The notes under the pieces were generated by a model that was not told the origin of the DNA, did no database searches, and saw only the letters and a list, made by a program, of their open reading frames with translations. From Gordonia aichiensis NBRC 108223 (lineage in GTDB: Bacteria > Actinomycetota > Actinomycetes > Mycobacteriales > Mycobacteriaceae): a stretch of 64,000 nt of DNA. This document shows, piece after piece, positions 51,849 to 59,508 of the stretch. The stretch spans positions 173,615 through 237,614 of the forward strand of contig NZ_BANR01000007.1 in assembly GCF_000332975.1 (NCBI RefSeq), in the 5' to 3' direction. The translations under genes were made by a program, and so were the position numbers. Each line of letters begins with the position of its first letter. Position 1 is the first letter of the stretch.

Positions 51849-52508
51849 TCAGTGCACGATTACGGCCAATGCAACGTCGAGCCCTGCCGCCGCGACGCGC
51901 AGTGCCGACTTCTGGTCCATTGCAAGGACCACGGGCGCAGATGACTGACTTCGGGCGGCGAGACCACTCGATGCCGGGCGTTCGGTACCCAACGCGACCA
52001 CAGCGCGAACGGCCAGCACATCGGCCTCCGGGCCGATCACATCGACGACATCGCCTGCTCGCAGGAGTGCGGCGACCGCGTCGTCGGACAGACGTACCGG
52101 CACGAGGCGTGCATCGGCGGATGAGGTCAGCTGCTGTGGCAGCCGGGGCGAGAGGAGACGGGCGTCGGTCACGATCTCACCTGCCCTGATCACACCGGTG
52201 GCTGTCTTGCCTGTCCCGTCCCGTGACATGCGCAGCGCGCCCGACGGGACGAGGCCTGCTGCGACCCGCCGTGCAACGAGGTCTCCGGCGACCAACTCGG
52301 TGCCCGGCAGCAGGTCATGGGCGGCGACCATCACCGACTCGGCGTCTTTGTCGGCCCTGCCGAACGCCGCGATCGCAAGTGCGGCCACCACGAGCAACAC
52401 CGCCGCCGATCGTCGAATCAACAGTGATCTCGTCCATCCCGGCCGTGCGGCGGCGACCGCGCGGTCGATGAGGCGTGGTCGGAGACCCTCTCCACGAGCT
52501 GTTCGCAT
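51849..52508 (-). CDS. SAF-domain membrane-anchored protein (CpaB/FlgA-like)
   Basis: 219 residues from ATG 52508 on the minus strand, leaderless by its -10 box; longer frames upstream lack support. The order is a short basic N-terminus, one membrane helix (AAVLLVVAALAIAAFG), and a SAF domain starting VMVAAHDLLPGTELVAGDLVA with a hairpin RVAAGLVPSGAL and GVIRAGEIVTDARLL. A second beta region follows (LVPVRLSDDAVAALLRAGDV, VVDVIGPEADVLAVRAVVAL) as in RcpC/CpaB pilus proteins. No pilus genes are near. It is probably an exported envelope protein. Its function is unknown. Confidence 0.82.
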   Translation of the reverse strand: MRTARGEGLRPRLIDRAVAAARPGWTRSLLIRRSAAVLLVVAALAIAAFGRADKDAESVMVAAHDLLPGTELVAGDLVARRVAAGLVPSGALRMSRDGTGKTATGVIRAGEIVTDARLLSPRLPQQLTSSADARLVPVRLSDDAVAALLRAGDVVDVIGPEADVLAVRAVVALGTERPASSGLAARSQSSAPVVLAMDQKSALRVAAAGLDVALAVIVH

Positions 52509-52514
52509 GCGCGC

Positions 52515-52520
52515 ACGGTA
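52515..52520 (-). promoter_or_regulatory. -10 box (TACCGT) for the SAF-domain gene
   Basis: Minus-strand TACCGT ends 6 nt before ATG 52508 and selects this leaderless start. Confidence 0.55.
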
Positions 52521-52710
52521 GCCCGCGTGGTTGACCGACAACCGTGGCCGCGGACAACCTGTGGACAACCACGCCATCTCAGACCGTCGGTGGATAAACC
52601 GGCCGCGGTATCGAACGTCGTCGACGACTCGCCCGCTGACCTGTTCGATTGGTGCATCGGGGCGTCGATGCGAGAGAATGGACAACGGTGCGCCGGGAAG
52701 TCTGGTCGGC

Positions 52711-52734
52711 AATCCGGGTTCGCGAACCCGGATT
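52711..52734. promoter_or_regulatory. 24-bp perfect palindrome upstream of nhaA
   Basis: AATCCGGGTTCG followed directly by its exact complement CGAACCCGGATT, with no spacer. It lies 54 nt before ATG 52789, so it is either an operator or a stem in the nhaA leader. Confidence 0.7.
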
Positions 52735-52788
52735 CACACGCCACCCGTCTCGGCCTCGGCGCCGAGACCGCACCGACAGGACCAGCAC

Positions 52789-54114
52789 ATGTCCCCAGAA
52801 CACACCTCCGCACATGACCCGTCGACCGCCTCTGGCTCGTCGGAGACCACGGGTTCACCGGAGCGGACCGGTCCACCGGGGTGGCGTCGTCATCATCGTC
52901 GCGAGCGTTTTCGCAGAATCCTCTCCCTCGACACCACGAGCGGGATGCTGCTACTCGTCAGCGCCGCTGTGGCCGTCGTGCTCGCGAACTCGCCGTGGCG
53001 CGAGGCATATCACAACGTCTTGGCGTACGAGATCGGCCCGGAATCTCTGCATCTACACCTGTCGCTGAGCGAATGGGCAGCCGACGGTTTGCTCGCGATC
53101 TTCTTCTTCGTCGTCGGCGTCGAGTTGAAGCAGGAGTTCGTCGCCGGAAGTCTGCGTGACGTCCGCTTGGCCGGAGTGCCGATCGTCGCCGCAGTGGCCG
53201 GAATGATCACTCCCGCACTGTGTTACGTGGCGATCGTCGGAACACTCGATCCAGAAGCGTTGCGTGGCTGGGCGATTCCGACCGCCACCGATATCGCGTT
53301 CGCGCTGGCCGTCCTCGCGATCTTCGGGCGGGGGCTACCGATGGCGTTACGCACCTTCCTGCTCACCCTGGCGGTGGTCGACGACCTCCTCGGAATCACC
53401 GTGATCGCAGTCTTCTACACGGAGTCGATCGACTTCGTGATGCTCGGCTGCGCGCTTCTGACCATTGCCGTGTTCGGCGTCGTGGTTCGTCTGCCGCGCG
53501 CCTATCGTTGGCTGCTGCTGCCGCTGGCCGTCGTCGCGTGGGCGTGCATGCACGCCTCCGGTGTGCACTCCACTGTCGCCGGTGTTCTGCTCGGTCTCGT
53601 CGTGCCCGCACTCACCATCCGCGGGGAGCGGCTCTCGCGCACCGAGCTTCTCGACGAGACCGTGCGCCCGTGGTCGTCTGCTGTGGCGTTGCCGTTGTTC
53701 GCACTCGCCGCGGCGGGCGTCTCGGTGGTGGGAGCCGACGAGCCGCTGATCCAGCCGGTCTCGATCGGAATCGTGGTGGGGCTGTGCGTCGGCAAGATCG
53801 CCGGCGTGCTGGGCGCGACGGCGCTCATGACTCGGTTCACGCCGCTGCGACTTCCCGATTCGATCGGCCTGCGCGACCTCATCCCGGTCGGGATGCTCAC
53901 CGGGATCGGCTTCACCGTCGCGCTGTTGATCGCCGAGCTCTCCTTCGGGGAGGCCGATCACGCCGCGCCTGCCAAGGGCGCGATCCTCGTCGGATCGGTG
54001 ATCGCAGCGTGCATCGCCGCCGTCCTGCTGCGCTGGAACGCGCGGAAAGCCCGTGATCCGGACATGAACCGGGACGGCGTCGTCGACACCGACGTCGACG
54101 TGATCGGCGGCTGA
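52789..54114 (+). CDS. nhaA: Na+/H+ antiporter NhaA
   Basis: 441 residues from ATG 52789; upstream in-frame codons look non-coding. The N-terminal 45 residues are hydrophilic (Ser/Thr/Pro, then basic RRHHRRERFRR), then twelve helices. Signature segments are GLLAIFFFVVGVELKQEFVAGSL, WAIPTATDIAFALAVLAIFG and VVDDLLGITVIAVFY with the tandem Asp pair that binds Na+, and LIPVGMLTGIGFTVALLIAEL. It exports Na+ for protons in pH and salt homeostasis. The last 20 residues include DMNRDGVVDTDVD, an EF-hand-like calcium loop pattern that is unusual for NhaA. Confidence 0.95.
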   Translation: MSPEHTSAHDPSTASGSSETTGSPERTGPPGWRRHHRRERFRRILSLDTTSGMLLLVSAAVAVVLANSPWREAYHNVLAYEIGPESLHLHLSLSEWAADGLLAIFFFVVGVELKQEFVAGSLRDVRLAGVPIVAAVAGMITPALCYVAIVGTLDPEALRGWAIPTATDIAFALAVLAIFGRGLPMALRTFLLTLAVVDDLLGITVIAVFYTESIDFVMLGCALLTIAVFGVVVRLPRAYRWLLLPLAVVAWACMHASGVHSTVAGVLLGLVVPALTIRGERLSRTELLDETVRPWSSAVALPLFALAAAGVSVVGADEPLIQPVSIGIVVGLCVGKIAGVLGATALMTRFTPLRLPDSIGLRDLIPVGMLTGIGFTVALLIAELSFGEADHAAPAKGAILVGSVIAACIAAVLLRWNARKARDPDMNRDGVVDTDVDVIGG

Positions 54115-54142
54115 CTCCCGCGCGAGCGTCAGGCGTCGAGCT

Positions 54143-55687
54143 TCAGACGTCAGCCTCGACGGGGCGTCGTTTGTCGACCGGCTCGTAGTCTTCCCAGAAC
54201 GTCGCTCCGGTGATACCGAGTGCGACCGGGTCGAATGTGGGGTCGATGCCCCGCTTGCGTTGATGCTCGTAGTCGCGCAGCGCCTTGAACGCCGGCTGCT
54301 GCAGGATCAGGATGCCGATGATGTTGAGCCAGGCCATGAGCCCGACGCCGATGTCGCCGAGCGTCCATGCCTCGGTGGCCGTCGAGACGGCGCCGATCAC
54401 CACCGACACCAGGATCAGCACCTGCAGGCAGATCGTCGCGTTCGATCCGATGGTGCTGCGCAGCGGCCTGACGTACACGGTCGACGCCCGGCCGAGAAGG
54501 AATCGTAGGTTGGTCTCGGCCATGTAGTAGTAGGCGATGATCGTGGTGATGCAGAAGAACAGCAGCGAGATCGCGACGAACGACGATCCGGCGCCGCTCC
54601 ACAGGGTGTCGAAGCCGGTCTGAACGAACGTCGGGCCGACCTCGGCGTCAGCGGGGAGATTACCGCCCTCGGCGATCACCGCTCCCGACTCCGACTCGCC
54701 CTCGAAGACGCGGTAGGCGCCTGTCGACAGGATGAGGAAGCCGGTGGCTGAGCAGACGAACAGGGTGTCGATGTAGACCGCGAACGCCTGCACGAGTCCC
54801 TGCTTGGCGGGGTGCGACACCTCGGCTGCTGCGGCCGCATGAGGTCCCGTGCCCTGCCCGGCCTCATTGGAGTACAGGCCGCGCTTGACGCCCCACATGA
54901 TCGCGGCGCCGATGATCGCACCGAATGCGGCGTCGGCACCGAATGCGCTGGAGAAGACCGTCGAGATCACGTTCGGAACCACCGAGGCATTCATCGCCAC
55001 GATCACGATCGCGACGATGATGTAGACGATCGCCATGAACGGCACGACGACGGACGCGAAGGTGGCGATCCGTTTGACGCCTCCGATGATCACCAGTGCG
55101 AGCACGATCACCGTGGCCACAGCGAAGACCCACTTCTCTATGCCCCAAGCGTTTTCGGCTGCGATGGCCATCGAGTTGGATTGCACGCTCGGCAGCAGCA
55201 GGCCGCACGCCAGCACGGTGACGGCGGCGAAGAGAAGTCCGTAGAGCTTGAAGGCCGGGGCCGCCTTGGTGTGGGCGAATGCACGGCTGAGGTAGTAGGC
55301 GGGCCCGCCGCGATATTCGCCGGTGAGGCGATCACGCGTCTTGTAGATCTGCGCGAGAGTGCATTCGACGAACGACGTCGACGCGCCGAGGAAGGCCACG
55401 AGCCACATCCAGAACAGTGCACCAGGCCCGCCGAAGGCGATTGCTGTGGCGACGCCTGCGATATTGCCGGTACCGACTCGACCGGCGAGCGACATCGTCA
55501 GCGCTTGAAACGACGACACGCCGTTGGGTGAGCTCTCGCCGTGGAACATCAGCTTGACCATGTCGGGGATGCGACGCAGCTGCACCAGGCGCGACCGTAT
55601 CGAGAAGTACACGCCCGCACCCAGGCAGAGAAAGACGAGCGCGTTGCTCCAGACGTATCCGTTCACCGAATCCAAGAAGTCGGTCAT
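54143..55687 (-). CDS. Sodium:alanine/glycine symporter (AGCS family, AlsT-like)
   Basis: 514 residues, ATG at 55687. About eleven helices. Family signatures are QALTMSLAGRVGTGNIAGVA, FGGPGALFWMWLVAFLGAST, AQIYKTRDRLTGEYRGGPAYY, MWGVKRGLYSNEAGQGTGPHAAAAAEVSHP and FVCSATGFLILSTGAY. It imports alanine, glycine or a related small amino acid with Na+. The C-terminal 45 residues are cytoplasmic and charged (RKRGIDPTFDPVALGI). It is convergent with nhaA, with 28 bp between stops, and divergent from ruc. Length and motifs are normal. Confidence 0.94.
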   Translation of the reverse strand: MTDFLDSVNGYVWSNALVFLCLGAGVYFSIRSRLVQLRRIPDMVKLMFHGESSPNGVSSFQALTMSLAGRVGTGNIAGVATAIAFGGPGALFWMWLVAFLGASTSFVECTLAQIYKTRDRLTGEYRGGPAYYLSRAFAHTKAAPAFKLYGLLFAAVTVLACGLLLPSVQSNSMAIAAENAWGIEKWVFAVATVIVLALVIIGGVKRIATFASVVVPFMAIVYIIVAIVIVAMNASVVPNVISTVFSSAFGADAAFGAIIGAAIMWGVKRGLYSNEAGQGTGPHAAAAAEVSHPAKQGLVQAFAVYIDTLFVCSATGFLILSTGAYRVFEGESESGAVIAEGGNLPADAEVGPTFVQTGFDTLWSGAGSSFVAISLLFFCITTIIAYYYMAETNLRFLLGRASTVYVRPLRSTIGSNATICLQVLILVSVVIGAVSTATEAWTLGDIGVGLMAWLNIIGILILQQPAFKALRDYEHQRKRGIDPTFDPVALGITGATFWEDYEPVDKRRPVEADV

Positions 55688-55848
55688 GGGTCCCTCCGGG
55701 TAGCGGTGCCTCGGTGCGCGGCCGCGTGCCGCCGAGGCTTTGGCAGGCGTTTACCTTTCCATGGTTTGTGCTTTACTGCGCGCTGAATCGGTAAGTCGGG
55801 CGTCGCCGGGCCACTTGACCTGGCACAACGGTCGTAGGTTCCGAACTC

Positions 55849-55875
55849 TTGGCACTCGGAATGTAGGAGTGCCAG
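55849..55875 (+). promoter_or_regulatory. CIRCE element (HrcA operator) upstream of ruc
   Basis: TTGGCACTC-N9-GAGTGCCAG (55849-55857 and 55867-55875), against the CIRCE consensus TTAGCACTC-N9-GAGTGCTAA. The spacer is exactly 9 nt. It lies just upstream of, and overlapping, the expected -35 of the promoter at 55883. Confidence 0.85.
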
Positions 55876-55882
55876 AGTTGGT

Positions 55883-55888
55883 TAGAAT
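55883..55888 (+). promoter_or_regulatory. ruc -10 box (TAGAAT)
   Basis: TAGAAT is close to consensus TATAAT. The start near 55895 gives a 28-nt leader containing cggagg before GTG 55923. Confidence 0.6.
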
Positions 55889-55922
55889 CAATGGCGAATC
55901 ACTCAAGTCTTCGGAGGTACCG

Positions 55923-56273
55923 GTGCCCACCTACTCGTATGCGTGCACGGAGTGCGACAACAAGTTCGACATTGTTCAGTCGTTCTCCGATGACTCGCTG
56001 ACCGAATGCCCGCAGTGCTCGGGTCGGCTGCGCAAGCTGTTCAACTCGGTCGGCATCGTGTTCAAGGGCAGCGGCTTCTATCGCACCGACTCGCGCTCGG
56101 GTTCATCGAGTTCTGAGTCCGCCTCGTCGAGCAGCAAGTCCGATGGCGGCTCGTCGTCGGAGAGCTCCTCGTCCGACAGCTCCTCGTCGAGCGCTTCGTC
56201 GTCGAGCAGCAGTGGATCGGGTAGCTCGTCGTCGAAGAGCGAATCGAAGAGCAGCACTCCGGCCTCGGCCTGA
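55923..56273 (+). CDS. ruc: FmdB-family zinc-ribbon protein with Ser-rich disordered tail (Ruc-like chaperone)
   Basis: 116 residues from GTG 55923, with cggagg upstream. Residues 1-50 are a zinc ribbon (MPTYSYACTECDNKFDIVQS, LTECPQCSGRLRKLFNSVGI) with two CxxC knuckles, followed by VFKGSGFYRTDS. Residues 60-116 are about 70% Ser with Glu, Lys and Gly. M. tuberculosis Rv0991c (Ruc) has the same plan, zinc ribbon plus disordered C-terminus, and acts as a redox-switched chaperone that cooperates with Hsp70. The CIRCE box upstream fits heat-shock control. The tail here is a nearly pure Ser tract. Confidence 0.9.
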   Translation: MPTYSYACTECDNKFDIVQSFSDDSLTECPQCSGRLRKLFNSVGIVFKGSGFYRTDSRSGSSSSESASSSSKSDGGSSSESSSSDSSSSSASSSSSSGSGSSSSKSESKSSTPASA

Positions 56274-56275
56274 GA

Positions 56276-56854
56276 TCAACGCAACCGACGAAATCCGCCC
56301 CCGGGCGTGAGCGCCCAGCCGACCGGAATGTCGTAATTTCCGGACGGAAGTGAGTCGACGACCTCGTCGTCGTAGACGACAGCCACGAGTTCGGCCGAGC
56401 TGCCGATGAGCGTGCGGTCGTAGTAGCCGGCGCCGCGGCCGAGCCGGACGCCGGTCTTGTCGACGGCGAGAGCGGGCACCAGCACCACCGAGGCGGCGTG
56501 CACGGCGTCGACGCCGAGGCGTTCGCCAGCTGGCTCCAATAGCCCCCATCGGCCGTTTCGCAGTGTGCTCGCGCCGTCGTAGCGGACCCAGTCCAGCGGT
56601 GCGGGATCACCGTCGGGGACGACCGGGACCAACACGCTCACGCCGCGGTCGATCAGTGCGTCGAGCATGGCCGGAGAGCCCGGTTCGGTGCCGATCGGTA
56701 CGTAGGCGGCCACGGTGACGTCATACTCGAGCCTAAATGGTGCGGCGTACATCCAATCGGCAAGGTCGCCTGCGACCTGCTCGCGCACGAATGGCGACAT
56801 CGCGCGGCGTCGGGCCGAGATCTCCTCGCGCAGCTGATTCTTGAGGGTGGCCAC
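56276..56854 (-). CDS. 5-formyltetrahydrofolate cyclo-ligase
   Basis: 192 residues from GTG at 56854 on the minus strand, with ggcggagaa about 8 nt upstream; an earlier start at 56893 is less likely. Features are LKNQLREEISARRRAMSP, an ATP/substrate region VAAYVPIGTEPGSPAMLDAL, WGLLEPAGERL, and the signature VRLGRGAGYYDRTL with its G-x-G-x-G-Y-Y-D-R motif. It converts 5-formyl-THF to 5,10-methenyl-THF using ATP. The stop is only 2 nt from the ruc stop, so the genes converge head to head. In M. tuberculosis the equivalents lie on the same strand. Confidence 0.93.
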   Translation of the reverse strand: MATLKNQLREEISARRRAMSPFVREQVAGDLADWMYAAPFRLEYDVTVAAYVPIGTEPGSPAMLDALIDRGVSVLVPVVPDGDPAPLDWVRYDGASTLRNGRWGLLEPAGERLGVDAVHAASVVLVPALAVDKTGVRLGRGAGYYDRTLIGSSAELVAVVYDDEVVDSLPSGNYDIPVGWALTPGGGFRRLR

Positions 56855-56995
56855 CGCGATTCTCCGCCTTTCTCCACACCGATCTGCATCCACGCACCCG
56901 CACTGTAGCGCCCGAAGGTGACGAGGTGGTCGAGGTCACGTCCATCGGTCAGGTGATCGGCAACCCTTCGCAAGGACGCCGTCAGACTCCGACAT

Positions 56996-57001
56996 TAGGG
57001 T
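56996..57001 (+). promoter_or_regulatory. -10 box (TAGGGT), leaderless start of galU
   Basis: TAGGGT ends 6 nt before ATG 57008 and excludes the GTG at 57002. Confidence 0.6.
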
Positions 57002-57007
57002 GTGCCT

Positions 57008-57964
57008 ATGACGTCCAGCGTGAGTAAGTCGAGCACTGCCGATTTCGCCGAGTACTCGTCTGTCCCCAACACCCCGCCGATCCCGCGGACCGCGGTCGTA
57101 CCCGCAGCAGGTCTCGGCACCCGATTCCTGCCTGCGACCAAGACGGTTCCCAAGGAGTTGCTGCCCGTCGTCGACACGCCGGGTATCGAACTCGTGGCCG
57201 AAGAAGCCAAGTCTGCGGGTGCGGAACGGCTGTTGATCATCACCTCACCCGGCAAAGACGGAGTGGTCGCGCATTTCGTCGAGGATCTGGTCCTCGAGAA
57301 CACTCTCGCCAAGCGGGGGAAGGCCGCGATGCTCGCCAAGGTGCGCAAGGCGCCGTCGCTGCTCGAGGTTGCGTCGGTCGTGCAGGAGAAACCACTCGGC
57401 CTCGGGCATGCGGTCGGGTGCGTCGAGCCGTATCTCGACGACGACGAGGACGCCATCGCGGTACTGCTTCCCGATGACCTGGTCCTTCCGGGCGGAGTGC
57501 TCGAGGTGATGGCCCGCACCAGGCAGCGTCGCGGCGGCTCGGTCCTCTGTGCCATCGAGGTCCCAGAAGACCGGATCAGTGCCTACGGGGTATTCGACGT
57601 CGAAGAGCTACCCGACGCCCACAATCCCAACGTGATGAAGCTCAAGGGCATGGTCGAGAAGCCCGAGCCCGGCGACGCGCCGTCGAATCTGGCCGCCGCC
57701 GGACGCTACATCCTCGACCGCAAGATCTTCGACGCCCTGCGTCGGATCGAGCCGGGCGCGGGAGGCGAACTGCAGCTCACCGACGCCATTGCGCTGCTGA
57801 TCGAAGAGGGCGAGCCGGTCCACGTCGTCGTACACAAGGGCACCCGACATGATCTGGGTAACCCCGGTGGCTACCTGAAGGCGGCGGTCGACTTCGCTCT
57901 CGACCGCGACGACTACGGCCCCGACCTGCGTGAATGGCTGGTAGAGCGGCTCGCATCCGACTGA
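57008..57964 (+). CDS. galU: UTP-glucose-1-phosphate uridylyltransferase
   Basis: 318 residues from ATG 57008. The first 30 residues are a Ser/Thr-rich extension. Nucleotidyltransferase signatures are AVVPAAGLGTRFLPATKTVP with KELLPVVDTPG, EKPLGLGHAVGCVEPYL, VLLPDDLVL, LKGMVEKPEPGDAPSNLAAA with GRYILD, and KGTRHDLGNPGGYLKA. It makes UDP-glucose for envelope polysaccharides and glycogen or trehalose synthesis. It is followed after 128 nt by the MoeA-like gene. The order cyclo-ligase, galU, moeA1/glp, rimJ is conserved with M. tuberculosis Rv0992c-Rv0995. Confidence 0.96.
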   Translation: MTSSVSKSSTADFAEYSSVPNTPPIPRTAVVPAAGLGTRFLPATKTVPKELLPVVDTPGIELVAEEAKSAGAERLLIITSPGKDGVVAHFVEDLVLENTLAKRGKAAMLAKVRKAPSLLEVASVVQEKPLGLGHAVGCVEPYLDDDEDAIAVLLPDDLVLPGGVLEVMARTRQRRGGSVLCAIEVPEDRISAYGVFDVEELPDAHNPNVMKLKGMVEKPEPGDAPSNLAAAGRYILDRKIFDALRRIEPGAGGELQLTDAIALLIEEGEPVHVVVHKGTRHDLGNPGGYLKAAVDFALDRDDYGPDLREWLVERLASD

Positions 57965-58092
57965 CGGTTAGGCAGTCGGCGTGTGCGGGCATGCAGCGAT
58001 CGGTGAGCCGGTTCCGCGCGCCTGCCACGCTGATGTCGACGCAACCACTAACGTCATTGCCTGACGTGTGTCCGGCGAGGCGATGAGGTGAG
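57965..58092 (+). other. Gap between galU and glp
   Basis: 128 bp with a ribosome binding site (gatgaggtgag) for glp. No hairpin strong enough to call a terminator was seen. Confidence 0.4.
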
Positions 58093-59406
58093 ATGCGGTC
58101 CGTCGAAGATCATCTGACGCTGGTGACCGCCGCGGCGGTGGCACCGCGGCCGGTGCGGGTGGCCATCTCCGAGGCCCAGGGCTTGATGTGTGCCGAGGAG
58201 GTCGTCACCGAGCGGCCGATGCCGGGCTTCGACCAGGCAGCCATCGACGGCTATGCCGTGCGTGCCGTCGATGTGGCGCTTGCCGGCGTGATGGCGCCCG
58301 AGGATTCCGAAGAGTTCGAGGAGTTCGACGCCGGTGGCGCAGAGTTGGTCGACCTCGAACCCGGGGAGCCGATGATCGTGTCGCTCCCCGTGGTCGGGGA
58401 GGTCGCGCCCGGTGCACGCACGCCCACCCGGCTCCAACCGAGGCAGGCGGTGCGCGTCGAGACGGGTGCTCCCATGCCGACACTCGCCGACGCCGTGGTG
58501 CCGTTGCGCTGGACCGACGGCGGCGAACAGAAGGTCAAGATCGGGCACGGCGTCGACAGCGGTGATTACGTTCGACGCATCGGCGACGACGTGCAGCCCG
58601 GCGACGTAGCGGTTCGTGCCGGATCGATCATCGGTCCGGCCCAGGTGGGTCTGCTGGCCGCAGTCGGCCAGTCGCGGGTGCTGGTCCATCCCAAGCCGCG
58701 GCTGTCGGTGATCTCGGTCGGCAGCGAACTCGTCGACATCGACCGCACTCCCGGACCCGGCCAGATCTACGACGTGAACAGCTACTCGCTTGCCGCCGCC
58801 GCGCGCGACGCCGGCGCCGACGTGAACCGGGTGGGACTGGCGGAGCGCGAATCGTCGCGGCTGCGAGAAGTGGTTGAGGCGCAACTCATCCGCTCGGAGA
58901 TCGTGGTGATCTGTGGGGCGGTCGGTGGGACGGCATCTCGGGCCATCGCCGACGCGCTCGCCGACCTCGGCGACCTCGAGATCGCGCGAGTGGCGATGCA
59001 CCCGGGGTCGGTGCAGGGCTTCGGCCGACTCGGCCGGGACGAGGTTCCGACGTTTCTGCTACCCGCCAATCCGGTGAGCGCACTGGTGACGTTCGAGGTC
59101 ATGGTCCGGCCGTTGATTCGGATCGCGCTGGGTAAACGGCAGCCGATGCGACGCGTGATCACGGCCAGGACGATCGGGCCGATCGCATCCGTCAAGGGCC
59201 GCAAGGGATACCTCCGCGGACAGCTGATGCGTGACGAGAAGTCGGGGGAGTACCTGGTCCAGGTGCTCGGGGCGTCGCCGACAGGGTCGTCGCATCTGCT
59301 GGCCGAACTCGCCGACGCGAACTGTCTGATCATCGTCGACCCCGACGTCGAAGAACTCGGTACGGGCGACGAGGTGGAGGTCGCCTTCCTCGCTCAGCGC
59401 GGATGA
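58093..59406 (+). CDS. glp: MoeA/gephyrin-like protein Glp (molybdotransferase fold)
   Basis: 437 residues; ATG 58093 has gaggtgag directly upstream. MoeA domain order: N-terminal domains with RPMPGFDQAAIDGYAVRA, RVETGAPMPTLADAVV, the MoCF domain SVISVGSELVDIDRTPGPGQ with IYDVNSYSLAAAARDAGA, and the C-terminal beta barrel with LPANPVSALVTFEVMVRPLI. The normally invariant glycine-rich SGGVSxGxxDY motif reads CGAVGGTASRAI, lacking the Asp-Tyr. Such loss argues against ordinary molybdenum insertion. In Corynebacterium a MoeA-like Glp binds FtsZ with membrane receptor GlpR. The glpR gene follows at 61047, which supports a divisome role. Confidence 0.88.
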   Translation: MRSVEDHLTLVTAAAVAPRPVRVAISEAQGLMCAEEVVTERPMPGFDQAAIDGYAVRAVDVALAGVMAPEDSEEFEEFDAGGAELVDLEPGEPMIVSLPVVGEVAPGARTPTRLQPRQAVRVETGAPMPTLADAVVPLRWTDGGEQKVKIGHGVDSGDYVRRIGDDVQPGDVAVRAGSIIGPAQVGLLAAVGQSRVLVHPKPRLSVISVGSELVDIDRTPGPGQIYDVNSYSLAAAARDAGADVNRVGLAERESSRLREVVEAQLIRSEIVVICGAVGGTASRAIADALADLGDLEIARVAMHPGSVQGFGRLGRDEVPTFLLPANPVSALVTFEVMVRPLIRIALGKRQPMRRVITARTIGPIASVKGRKGYLRGQLMRDEKSGEYLVQVLGASPTGSSHLLAELADANCLIIVDPDVEELGTGDEVEVAFLAQRG

Positions 59407-59495
59407 CGGACGGCACCGGCCGGGTGACGATGACGGTCGTCGTCGGTGCGATCTGTGCATGTACGCGAGCCGGTCACGCGCGAACGTTCACCGAA

Positions 59496-59501
59496 TAGAC
59501 T
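59496..59501 (+). promoter_or_regulatory. -10 box (TAGACT), leaderless start of rimJ
   Basis: TAGACT ends 7 nt before GTG 59509, which sets the start. Confidence 0.6.
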
Positions 59502-59508
59502 CATCGAC

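Noticed and set aside
58093..59406. Ordinary molybdopterin molybdenumtransferase MoeA
   Set aside because: The fold is MoeA, but the SGGVSxGxxDY motif is replaced and glpR is nearby, so the Glp assignment is preferred. Activity has not been tested.
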